DNA of 7,047 nucleotides from UBA1195 sp045598025 (lineage in GTDB: Bacteria > Bacteroidota > Bacteroidia > Bacteroidales > WCHB1-69), in NCBI GenBank assembly GCA_045598025.1, contig JAZLLH010000022.1, positions 1-7,047 on the forward strand. The letters run 5' to 3'. Numbering within the stretch: the stretch's first letter is position 1; the number at the start of each line of letters is the position of its first letter. The position numbers and the translations under genes are program-made. Positions 1 to 6,907 of this stretch are shown in pieces. The notes under the pieces were generated by a model. It worked only from the letters and a program-made list of their open reading frames with translations. It was not told where the DNA came from and made no database searches.

Positions 1-391
<391 letters not shown>

Positions 392-392
392 T

Positions 393-408
393 CGTGCGCG
401 TTTGCACG
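393..408 (+). other. hairpin in the 23S-5S spacer
   Basis: The spacer between the 23S and 5S genes (about 392-462) holds a small perfect stem, CGTGC at 393-397 with GCACG at 404-408, closed by a 6-nt loop. It sits just past the presumed 23S 3' end, so it may take part in precursor trimming. No tRNA lies in the spacer. The function is inferred; only the stem is seen. Confidence 0.3.
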
Positions 409-462
409 CTGTGCTCTTGCTTTATCTTCGAAGGATTGTTACCGAAAGGACAAAAAGACCTA

Positions 463-570
<108 letters not shown>

Positions 571-579
571 TTTTTTTTT

Positions 580-610
580 AAAGAGCACGGAATTTCCGTG
601 CTCTTTTTTT
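580..610 (+). terminator. intrinsic terminator of the rRNA operon
   Basis: An 11-bp perfect stem (AAAGAGCACGG at 580-590 with CCGTGCTCTTT at 596-606) has a 5-nt loop and ends in a T tract at 604-610. A run of nine T lies just before the stem at 571-579. On the opposite strand the stem is followed by A residues rather than T, so it should terminate well only rightward transcription from the rRNA operon and poorly the converging minus-strand operon. Confidence 0.88.
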
Positions 611-617
611 GTATCCC

Positions 618-641
618 GGCTCAGCGTGTCTAAGCTTAGCC
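618..641. other. hairpin just past the end of the minus-strand operon
   Basis: GGCTCAGC at 618-625 pairs with GCTTAGCC at 634-641 with one mismatch and an 8-nt loop. The segment also contains the perfect palindrome CTAAGCTTAG at 630-639. It begins 3 nt after the stop codon of the ElbB-like gene on the minus strand and has no T tract in that direction. It could be a 3'-end stabilising structure or part of a factor-dependent termination region; the role is inferred. Confidence 0.35.
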
Positions 642-644
642 GTG

Positions 645-1289
645 TCAGTCTGTCAGCATGTCCTCTATCAGATGGAATGCGTCATCGAAAATATCGGAAA
701 TGTGAGCGTCCAGCATGTAGCAGGGGACCGAGAAAATATGGTTTCTGCGGTCGTGTACTACTTCGCCATTCCGGGAGGGAACAGCATGTCCACCCATTTT
801 TTCCACCAGTTCGGAAGTCGCTTTGTGCTTACCCATCGTCACGGTTGCGCCCTCTATCACTCTGGCCACCATCAGTGGGGCAATGCACATGGCTCCTATT
901 GGTTTTCCAGCTTTATGAAAGGATCTGATGATGTCTGAGACCTGTTCGTTTACATGGAAATTTTCGCCTTCATACTGAAAACTGAAAATGTTTTTGGCTG
1001 ATCCCGATCCTCCGGGAAAAACCAGCGCATCGAAGTCTTTTTCGTTGAGTTCCTCCAGTTTCCGTATATTGCCTCTTGCTATGCGGGCCGCTTCTACCAT
1101 GCAGTTTCTTTTTTCCGGCATTTTTTCCCTGCTGATATGGTTGATCACTTCGTATTGTTCCATATCCGGTGCGAAAATCTGATAGGAAGCACCCAAATGG
1201 TCAATGGCATACATCAGGCTGACACTTTCGTGAATTTCGGAGCCGTCCATGGAACCGCATCCGTTGAGAATAATGGCGAATTTTTTCAT
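645..1289 (-). CDS. elbB: ElbB-type DJ-1/PfpI family protein (putative glyoxalase)
   Basis: The 214-aa product belongs to the class-I glutamine-amidotransferase-like DJ-1/PfpI superfamily and resembles E. coli ElbB (217 aa) along its length. Visible landmarks are the start MKKFAIILNGCGSMDGSEIHE, close to the ElbB N-terminus, then APD..(Y)EVINH (40-51), EAARIARG (66-73), the FPGGSGSAKN turn (91-100) and the nucleophile elbow GAMCIAPL with the reactive Cys near residue 135. ElbB of E. coli is linked to isoprenoid metabolism and has glyoxalase-III-like activity on glyoxal; vertebrate ES1/GATD3 proteins are related. The protein should be cytoplasmic, as no signal peptide or TM segment is seen. 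The ATG at 1289 is chosen because homologues begin with MKK; an ATG at 1295 would add two residues (ML). It is the last gene of the operon, 15 nt after the nucleoside phosphorylase stop. The family call is firm; the physiological substrate is not known from the sequence. Confidence 0.9.
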   Translation of the reverse strand: MKKFAIILNGCGSMDGSEIHESVSLMYAIDHLGASYQIFAPDMEQYEVINHISREKMPEKRNCMVEAARIARGNIRKLEELNEKDFDALVFPGGSGSAKNIFSFQYEGENFHVNEQVSDIIRSFHKAGKPIGAMCIAPLMVARVIEGATVTMGKHKATSELVEKMGGHAVPSRNGEVVHDRRNHIFSVPCYMLDAHISDIFDDAFHLIEDMLTD

Positions 1290-1304
1290 AAGCATATAAA
1301 AAAT

Positions 1305-2165
1305 TTAGAGACGTTCGACTACCTGTTCGAATAATTGCATCATGGCATCGGCGTAACCGTGGCTGAAGGCTCCGGTGACGCGGTTGGCTATGCCCACACT
1401 GATGCTGACGGCTTTGTGTCCGAGCAGGGCGGCCATGCCGTAGATTCCGGCCGTTTCCATTTCCAGATTGGTATAGGGTATGCCGTCGCAGTCTGCATTA
1501 TGCAATCTGGATACGAAGTCCCCATGGGAAAGTTCCAGCCGCAACATCCGGCACTGTGGTCCGTAGAAGCCCGGTGCGGTTACGGTGATGCCCTGAATAC
1601 AGTCGGCAGCCACCTTTTGCAGCCATTCACTGTCGGCCGCTACGGCGTAAGGGCGAGGCAGTTGCTCGTTCCAATCCGTCCGACGGAGAAAATCAAAGGT
1701 CAGGTTTTCCGGAGCCAGGGCCTCGTGGCGATAGTATGGCAGCAGCCCGTCTATGCCGATGGCATAACGGCCTGCAATGTATGCGTGCATGGGCAGTTCT
1801 CCCTGCAATATGCCGCTGGTCCCTAAACGAACAATTTCCAGGCAGGTATGGCTTTCCTTGAGGCAGCGTTTTTTCAGATCAATGTTGACCAGTGCGTCCA
1901 ACTCGTTCATCACGATGTCGATATTGTCTGTTCCCATGCCGGTAGACAGCACGCTGATGCGTTTCCCTCTGTAGGTTCCCGTATGGGTCACCAATTCCCG
2001 GTTCTGTTTGCGGACTTCAATATGATCGAATCTTTGAGAAAAAAAGCCGACCCTCTCAGGGTCTCCCACCAAAATGATGCGGTGGGCCAATTCTTCCGGT
2101 TGCAAATTCAGGTGATAGACGTTCCCCTGGGCATCCAAGGGAAGTTCCGATGCTTTCCATGTCAT
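1305..2165 (-). CDS. nucleoside phosphorylase, uridine phosphorylase type
   Basis: The 286-aa cytoplasmic enzyme is of the NP-I (PNP/UDP) family, which splits ribonucleosides with phosphate to give base and ribose 1-phosphate in salvage and catabolism. Motifs in order: the phosphate-binding loop ILVGDPERV (31-39), STGMGTDN (74-81), the core strand with phosphate-binding Arg and glycine turn RLGTSG (113-118), TAPGFYGPQ (196-204), and the ribose/base-site motif NLEMETAGIYGMA (233-245), with the Glu-Met-Glu that contacts ribose hydroxyls. The length fits the uridine-phosphorylase-like branch found in Bacteroidota, which is longer than E. coli Udp (about 253 aa). Purine or mixed specificity cannot be excluded from motifs alone. 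The ATG at 2165 overlaps the TGA of the upstream dehydrogenase (ATGA), which suggests translational coupling and equal dosage of the two proteins. Confidence 0.9.
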   Translation of the reverse strand: MTWKASELPLDAQGNVYHLNLQPEELAHRIILVGDPERVGFFSQRFDHIEVRKQNRELVTHTGTYRGKRISVLSTGMGTDNIDIVMNELDALVNIDLKKRCLKESHTCLEIVRLGTSGILQGELPMHAYIAGRYAIGIDGLLPYYRHEALAPENLTFDFLRRTDWNEQLPRPYAVAADSEWLQKVAADCIQGITVTAPGFYGPQCRMLRLELSHGDFVSRLHNADCDGIPYTNLEMETAGIYGMAALLGHKAVSISVGIANRVTGAFSHGYADAMMQLFEQVVERL

Positions 2166-3106
2166 AAGGCTGCTATTTTTTGAATGAGTACGTCAACGTG
2201 TTTTTCCAGTGATTCAAAAGTTTGTCCGGCTACATGCGGAGATAGAAATACCCGGGGAGAGGATGCCAGAAACTTCATGGCCTCGTCCCATTCTTCCATC
2301 GGTTTGTTCTTCAAACGGATGTCTTCGTATTCCAACACATCCAGGGCTGCCATGAGGACTTTCCCGCTTTGAATACAGTCTGCAAGGTCTGCCGTGTGCA
2401 AGGATTTGCCCCTTGAAGTATTCACTACATAGATGTTTTTGGAAAAAGCTTCCAGAAATGCCTTGTTTATGCAATGAAAATTTTCCGGCAGGTAATTGAT
2501 GTGTATGCTCAAAATGTCCGATTCGGCCTGCAACTGTTCCAGACTGACGGCTTCAGCGTATGCATCTCCGTATGCGCTTTTGTATTTGTCGTAGGCGATT
2601 ACCTTGCATCCGAAAGCACTGAGTTTGCGTGCCGTTGTCCTTCCCATCGTTCCGTAGCCCAGAATACCCACCGTTTTGCGGTGCAGTTCCCATCCCCGAT
2701 TGGCTTCCCGTTGCCAGATTCCCTGACAGACTTCCCTGTCCATGCGGGAAAAATTCCGCAACATATTGAAAATACTTCCGATGCTGTATTCTGCCACGGC
2801 ATCTGCATTGCCTTCCGGGGAATTGAGGCAGCGTATGCCTTTGGATCCGGCGTATGCGACATCGATGTTTTCCATGCCGGCACCGATGCGGGCAATGAAC
2901 TGCAGTCCGGTGGAGGCATCTATCATTTGCCGGTCCAGGGCAAAACGGCTGCGGATGATGTAACCTGTATAATTTTCTGCTATAGGAAGCAGTTCTTCAT
3001 ACTCCAGCTGACGATGCTCGCAACTGTACCCCAGTCTGTTCAATTCCGCTTCCATGCGCGGATGCGGCTCGTCGATGAATAGAATTTTACGTTCGTTTTT
3101 TTTCAT
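2162..3106 (-). CDS. D-isomer-specific 2-hydroxyacid dehydrogenase, NAD-dependent
   Basis: The 314-aa protein has the two-domain fold of the phosphoglycerate/glycerate/lactate dehydrogenase family. The N-terminal catalytic half carries RSRFALDRQ (52-60) and the IARIGAGMENID turn (71-82). The Rossmann half has GILGYGTMG (147-155, GxGxxG), with Asp173 about 18 residues after the glycine loop, favouring NAD over NADP. The catalytic set is present: Arg in NTSRG (R232), Glu in ALDVLEYE (E259 or E261), and the His-Pro pair in LSPHVAGQT (H291). There is no ACT or ASB regulatory domain, so it is unlike full-length SerA of E. coli. The stretch IRLKNKPMEEWDEAMKFLAS (263-282) before the last strand is specific to a subgroup. 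Substrate is unassigned: 3-phosphoglycerate, glyoxylate/hydroxypyruvate or pyruvate/D-lactate are all possible. It starts 2 nt after the flippase stop and overlaps the phosphorylase start by 4 nt. Confidence 0.88.
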   Translation of the reverse strand: MKKNERKILFIDEPHPRMEAELNRLGYSCEHRQLEYEELLPIAENYTGYIIRSRFALDRQMIDASTGLQFIARIGAGMENIDVAYAGSKGIRCLNSPEGNADAVAEYSIGSIFNMLRNFSRMDREVCQGIWQREANRGWELHRKTVGILGYGTMGRTTARKLSAFGCKVIAYDKYKSAYGDAYAEAVSLEQLQAESDILSIHINYLPENFHCINKAFLEAFSKNIYVVNTSRGKSLHTADLADCIQSGKVLMAALDVLEYEDIRLKNKPMEEWDEAMKFLASSPRVFLSPHVAGQTFESLEKHVDVLIQKIAAL

Positions 3107-3108
3107 GA

Positions 3109-4605
3109 TTATCTGAGTGCTTTGCGGAGATTTCTATACTCTTTCCGGATAACGATGGCGGTAAAGAAGGCCAGCAGAACCGTATTCAGAATAGTTTTCA
3201 ACCATAGGGGATAGGTGTCGCCGAACAAAACGGGCAGCAGGTAAAAACCGACGGCAAAGAATGCTATGGAGGTAAAAATGTAGAATCCTATCTTTTTCAA
3301 ATCATAGGGTACGGGATAGTATTTCTGCCCCAGCAGGTAGGAGGCTGTCATCATGCAGAAATAAGTGCAGAAATGGGCGATGGCGGCACCCATGATGCCG
3401 ATTTTCGGTATCAGCAGGAAATTGACGGCCAAGGTGATGGCAGCACCTCCCAGGGTGATGTATGCACCGTATTGGGTTTTCCCGGTCAGTTTGTACCATA
3501 TGCTCAAATTGTACATCATTCCCAGCATCATAAAGGCTAGCAGCAGCAGGGGAACAATGCCTATTCCGCTGTGGTACCGGGCGCTGACGAAATATTTCAG
3601 GTAGTCGAGGTAGAGGGTCGTAGCCAAAAAGATAAAGGCGCATACGATGACAAAATAGGTCATGACGACACTATAGCCCTCCTTGGCATCTTTCTGTTTG
3701 TATTGATTGAAGAAATAAGGTTCGGCGGAATAACGAAAAGCCTGTATGAACAGGTTCATGATGACGGAAATCTTGAAGCAGGCACTGTAGATGCCTACAT
3801 TGCGCATGGCTGTTTCTGCGTCATCGGCAGAGAGGTTTTTGATCAGAATCCTGTCCATGGTTTCGTTGACAATGCCGGCCAATCCCAGTATCAGCAGGGG
3901 AAATGCATATTTCAGCATGCGTTTGAGCAATGCAGTGTCCACTTGAAATGCAATTCCGCGACAGGAGGTGATGAGTAGAGCGAACTGACAGGCTGAGGCA
4001 ATCAAATTGGCAATGAAAATGTATCCGACTCCGATTTCCGGACGATATATGGCCGAAAAGAAGGATACGCCTACTCCATGCCGTATCATCATCGGGCAGA
4101 ACCAGAGGAAGAATACGTTGAAAAAGACGTTGATCAGAATGTTGGTGATTTTTATGGCAGCAAAACGAAATGCCTTGTTTTCTGCCCTCAGTCGGGCAAA
4201 AGGAATGGTGCTAACGGCATCCATTGCCACAATCAGCACGAAATACCGTATGTATTCCGGGTTGGCCGGATACTTCAGCAGGTTGGCAATGGGTTGGGCA
4301 AAACAGAGACCCAATACAACAAAAAGCGAAGAGGTGGACAGCAGCATCCACAGCGTACTGCTGAATACTTTTTTCTTATCCTCTTCCGCTGTGGAAAATC
4401 GGAAGTAGGCGGTTTCCATGCCGTAGGTCAGCATGACCAGCAGCAGAGCTACCCAGGCATACATTTCACCGACAACACCGTAGTTTTTCGGATCCAGGAA
4501 AATGTAGGTATGGAAGGGGACCAGCAGGTAATTCAGCAGACGGCTCACGATGGTCGTGCCTCCGTAGATGACGGTCTGGTTTGCCAGTTTTTTCAGTTCG
4601 GCCAT
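3109..4605 (-). CDS. polysaccharide flippase / lipopolysaccharide biosynthesis membrane protein (MOP superfamily)
   Basis: The 498-aa integral membrane protein has about 14 hydrophobic segments, roughly at residues 13-33, 48-65, 84-106, 117-137, 150-172, 191-213, 229-250, 268-290, 312-331, 345-366, 378-400, 404-425, 438-460 and 467-487. The N-terminus LKKLANQTVIYGGTTIVSRL followed by LNYLLVPFHTYIF is characteristic of Wzx/RfbX-like polysaccharide transporters, which move undecaprenyl-linked glycan units across the inner membrane. The conserved RLRAENKAFRFA loop (138-149) and the ISVIMNLFIQAFRYSAEPYFF segment also fit. The ATG at 4605 is preferred: it gives the family-typical MxxLKKLA start, whereas the upstream in-frame TTG at 4614 adds only MKF and sits nearly on the predicted transcript start. 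No glycosyltransferases lie in this window, so it is not inside an obvious O-antigen or capsule cluster here. It is the first gene of the minus-strand operon, divergent from dnaK. The glycan it carries is unknown. Confidence 0.9.
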   Translation of the reverse strand: MAELKKLANQTVIYGGTTIVSRLLNYLLVPFHTYIFLDPKNYGVVGEMYAWVALLLVMLTYGMETAYFRFSTAEEDKKKVFSSTLWMLLSTSSLFVVLGLCFAQPIANLLKYPANPEYIRYFVLIVAMDAVSTIPFARLRAENKAFRFAAIKITNILINVFFNVFFLWFCPMMIRHGVGVSFFSAIYRPEIGVGYIFIANLIASACQFALLITSCRGIAFQVDTALLKRMLKYAFPLLILGLAGIVNETMDRILIKNLSADDAETAMRNVGIYSACFKISVIMNLFIQAFRYSAEPYFFNQYKQKDAKEGYSVVMTYFVIVCAFIFLATTLYLDYLKYFVSARYHSGIGIVPLLLLAFMMLGMMYNLSIWYKLTGKTQYGAYITLGGAAITLAVNFLLIPKIGIMGAAIAHFCTYFCMMTASYLLGQKYYPVPYDLKKIGFYIFTSIAFFAVGFYLLPVLFGDTYPLWLKTILNTVLLAFFTAIVIRKEYRNLRKALR

Positions 4606-4627
4606 AAATTTCAAGTATTAAGATGTG

Positions 4628-4635
4628 CAAAGTTA
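4628..4635 (-). promoter_or_regulatory. putative Bacteroidota -7 promoter element for the four-gene operon
   Basis: Read on the minus strand, this site is TAACTTTG, an exact match to the TAnnTTTG -7 consensus of Bacteroides primary-sigma promoters. Transcription would begin near 4620, giving a leader of about 15 nt before the ATG at 4605. The expected TTTG -33 box is not evident; the region instead carries an A-tract on the minus strand (opposite T 4653-4659). The leader is A/T-rich with no Shine-Dalgarno, as usual in this phylum. Confidence 0.5.
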
Positions 4636-4678
4636 AGTAAAAATCAGGCGTCTTTTTTTGTCAGTCCTCACTTTTTTT

Positions 4679-4710
4679 TCACATGGGAAATGTGACATAT
4701 TTCTGTCACA
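4679..4710. promoter_or_regulatory. overlapping dyads (candidate operator) between flippase gene and dnaK
   Basis: Three alternating half-sites form two overlapping inverted repeats. TCACAT (4679-4684) pairs with ATGTGA (4690-4695) across 5 nt. TGTGACA (4691-4697) pairs with TGTCACA (4704-4710) across 6 nt. The loop of the second dyad contains TATTTCTG (4698-4705), a one-mismatch match to the plus-strand TAnnTTTG -7 box. A plus-strand start there would give dnaK a leader of about 130 nt. It may be a protein-binding operator for dnaK and/or the divergent operon, or an RNA switch. The symmetry is seen; the role is inferred. Confidence 0.4.
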
Positions 4711-4841
4711 ATGCAGTTTTTTGGGGTTTCTCAGCCGGGAATCTCTGCCGTTTTGTCAGTATGTCGGTTTTGGCATAGTCATTGCCCATGCCGGATTGTT
4801 TGCAAAAATTACCAACGAAAAAACAAGAAAGGAAACATACA

Positions 4842-6764
4842 ATGGGTAAAATTATCGGAATTGACTTAGGAACTACAAACTCCTGTGTAGCAGTTATGGA
4901 AGGCAACGAGCCTGTGGTTATCCCCAATAGTGAAGGCAACCGCACGACTCCGTCTGTCATCGGATTTCTGGACAATGGCGAAGGCGAACGCAAGATCGGT
5001 GATCCTGCCAAGCGTCAGGCCGTAACCAACCCGACGAACACCGTGGCTTCCATCAAGCGTTTCATGGGTGAAACTTTTGACCGTGTAAGCAATGAAATCG
5101 GCCGTGTCAGCTACGAAGTGGTGCGCGGTGAAAACAATACGCCGAGAGTGAAAATCGGAAATCATCAGTATACTCCTCAAGAAATTTCTGCCATGGTGCT
5201 GCAGAAAATGAAAAAAACAGCTGAAGATTATCTCGGACAGGATGTCACGGAAGCCGTGATTACGGTTCCTGCTTATTTCAGCGACTCCCAGCGTCAGGCC
5301 ACCAAGGAAGCCGGTACCATCGCCGGACTGAATGTGCGCCGTATCATCAACGAACCGACAGCCGCAGCACTGGCATACGGTCTGGACAAGAAGATGTCCG
5401 ACATGAAAGTGGCCGTGTTCGACCTCGGTGGCGGTACTTTCGATATCTCCATCCTGGAATTGGGTGACGGTGTGTTTGAAGTAAAATCCACCAATGGTGA
5501 TACCCACCTTGGCGGTGACGATTTTGACCATGTCATCATTGACTGGCTGGCTTCAGAATTTGAAAGCGAATATCATATCGATTTGCGCAAGGATCCGATG
5601 GCTCACCAGCGTCTGAAGGAAGCTGCCGAAAAGGCAAAGATTGAACTTTCCGCCGGTACTTCCACGGAAATCAACCTGCCGTACATCATGCCGGTGGACG
5701 GTGTTCCCCGTCACCTGGTAAAAAACCTGACCCGCGCCAAATTCGAACAGCTGTGCGACCATCTGATTCAGGCTACTCTCGAACCTTGCCGCAAGGCGTT
5801 GCAGGATGCCGGACTGAGTGCTTCGGACATCAACGAAGTGATTCTGGTCGGCGGTTCCACCCGTATTCCTGCCATTCAGAAGATTGTGGAAGATTTCTTC
5901 GGCAAAGCTCCTTCCAAAGGTGTCAATCCGGACGAAGTGGTGGCCATCGGTGCTGCCATTCAGGGCGGTGTGCTGACCGGTGAAGTGAAGGACGTGCTGT
6001 TGCTGGATGTAACGCCGCTTTCTTTGGGTATCGAAACCCTGGGCGGTGTCATGACCAGACTGATTGAGTCCAACACCACCATCCCCACCAAGAAATCCGA
6101 AGTTTTTTCGACGGCTGCCGATAATCAGACTTCCGTGGAAATCCATGTGCTGCAGGGCGAACGTCCCATGGCCAACGACAACAAGAGCATCGGCCGCTTC
6201 CACTTAGACGGCATCATGCCGGCTCCGCGCGGTGTTCCTCAAATTGAGGTAACGTTTGATATTGACTCCAACGGCATTCTGAATGTCAAGGCTTTGGATA
6301 AAGCTACCGGCAAGGAACAGAAAATCCGTATCGAGGCATCTTCCGGTCTGACCGACAGCGAAATCGAGCGTATGCGCAGCGAAGCCGCCGCCAATGCCGA
6401 CAAGGACAAGAAGGCAAAGGAGGAAATCGACAAGCTCAACGGTGCCGATGCCATGATTTTCAGCACGGAAAAGAACCTGAAGGAATACGGCGACAAGCTT
6501 CCTGCCGACAAGAAGGCTTCCATTGAGAATGTACTGAACAAACTGAAGGAAGCGCACAAGAACAAGGATCTGGCCGGCATTGACGCCACGATGAACGAAA
6601 TGAACCAGATCTGGCAGAGCGTTTCCCAGGAAATGTACAACGCCCAGCAGCAGGCCGGTCCTCAGCAGGGACAACCCGGCGGCGGTTTCCAGGGAAATCC
6701 CAACGCAGGTGCAAATTCCAAAGACGCCGAAGCCACGGATGTGGATTATGAGGAAGTGAAATAA
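4842..6764 (+). CDS. dnaK: molecular chaperone DnaK (Hsp70)
   Basis: The complete 640-aa Hsp70 is an ATP-driven cytoplasmic chaperone that binds exposed hydrophobic stretches of client proteins and works with DnaJ and GrpE. The nucleotide-binding domain (about 1-385) shows the phosphate-1 loop IGIDLGTTNSC (5-15), the catalytic Lys in SIKRFMG (K72), phosphate-2 FDLGGGTFD (193-201, with Thr199 equivalent to the E. coli autophosphorylation site) and the adenosine motif ILVGGSTRIPAIQ (334-346). The interdomain linker DVLLLDV (384-390) precedes the substrate-binding beta domain (to about 505), the helical lid, a Gln/Gly-rich tail and the C-terminal EEVK. Start: the ATG at 4842 gives MGKIIGIDLG, the universal DnaK start; an in-frame ATG at 4782 would add an unrelated 20 residues. 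An A/G-rich stretch, AAGAAAGGAAA, lies just upstream. It stands alone, with no grpE or dnaJ beside it in the window, and is transcribed away from the flippase operon. Confidence 0.99.
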   Translation: MGKIIGIDLGTTNSCVAVMEGNEPVVIPNSEGNRTTPSVIGFLDNGEGERKIGDPAKRQAVTNPTNTVASIKRFMGETFDRVSNEIGRVSYEVVRGENNTPRVKIGNHQYTPQEISAMVLQKMKKTAEDYLGQDVTEAVITVPAYFSDSQRQATKEAGTIAGLNVRRIINEPTAAALAYGLDKKMSDMKVAVFDLGGGTFDISILELGDGVFEVKSTNGDTHLGGDDFDHVIIDWLASEFESEYHIDLRKDPMAHQRLKEAAEKAKIELSAGTSTEINLPYIMPVDGVPRHLVKNLTRAKFEQLCDHLIQATLEPCRKALQDAGLSASDINEVILVGGSTRIPAIQKIVEDFFGKAPSKGVNPDEVVAIGAAIQGGVLTGEVKDVLLLDVTPLSLGIETLGGVMTRLIESNTTIPTKKSEVFSTAADNQTSVEIHVLQGERPMANDNKSIGRFHLDGIMPAPRGVPQIEVTFDIDSNGILNVKALDKATGKEQKIRIEASSGLTDSEIERMRSEAAANADKDKKAKEEIDKLNGADAMIFSTEKNLKEYGDKLPADKKASIENVLNKLKEAHKNKDLAGIDATMNEMNQIWQSVSQEMYNAQQQAGPQQGQPGGGFQGNPNAGANSKDAEATDVDYEEVK

Positions 6765-6778
6765 CGGGCGGAGCGGGA

Positions 6779-6841
6779 GCAATGCAAGTTTGCTTGAGCA
6801 TTGCCGAGGCTAGGAAGTTATTGCGGTTTTGCGCAGCAAAA
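6779..6841. repeat. two tandem small hairpins after dnaK
   Basis: The region between the dnaK stop and its terminator holds two stems. GCAATGCAAG (6779-6788) pairs with CTTGAGCATTGC (6793-6804) with a 2-nt bulge and a TTTG loop. TTTTGC (6827-6832) pairs with GCAAAA (6836-6841) with a GCA loop. Neither is followed by a T tract. The compact, GC-containing double-hairpin layout is like REP-type extragenic elements, but a repeat cannot be shown from one copy. It may also protect the 3' end of the dnaK mRNA. Confidence 0.35.
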
Positions 6842-6866
6842 GCGAACAAGACAAAATGATAATCCA

Positions 6867-6898
6867 AAAGGTGCGACAGACATGCCGCACCTTTTTTT
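6867..6898 (+). terminator. intrinsic terminator downstream of dnaK
   Basis: A 9-bp stem, AAAGGTGCG (6867-6875) with CGCACCTTT (6886-6894), has a 10-nt loop and continues into seven T residues at 6892-6898. It lies about 100 nt after the dnaK stop and ends the dnaK transcript before the mobile element, so dnaK appears to be monocistronic. Confidence 0.85.
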
Positions 6899-6907
6899 GT
6901 GGAGGAA

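Noticed and set aside
2474..3082. 202-codon plus-strand frame opposite the hydroxyacid dehydrogenase
   Set aside because: It is antisense to a gene with intact catalytic motifs, has no start context and resembles no family.
4606..4614. TTG start for the flippase at 4614
   Set aside because: It adds only MKF, is a rare start codon, and lies almost on the predicted transcription start; the ATG at 4605 fits the family.
4691..4710. Classical CRP/FNR site
   Set aside because: The TGTGA and TCACA arms are separated by 10 nt, not the 6 nt of a CRP site, so only a generic dyad is claimed.
4782..4841. N-terminal extension of DnaK from an upstream in-frame ATG
   Set aside because: The extra 20 residues are not part of any DnaK; the ATG at 4842 gives the universal MGKIIGIDLG start.
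4615..4841. CIRCE (HrcA) heat-shock element upstream of dnaK
   Set aside because: No TTAGCACTC-N9-GAGTGCTAA-like repeat is present.
4866..6782. Long open frames on the minus strand opposite dnaK (4866-5531, 5553-6203, 6204-6782)
   Set aside because: They mirror the codon bias of a highly expressed gene. Their translations show no recognisable domain, and dnaK on the other strand is certain.
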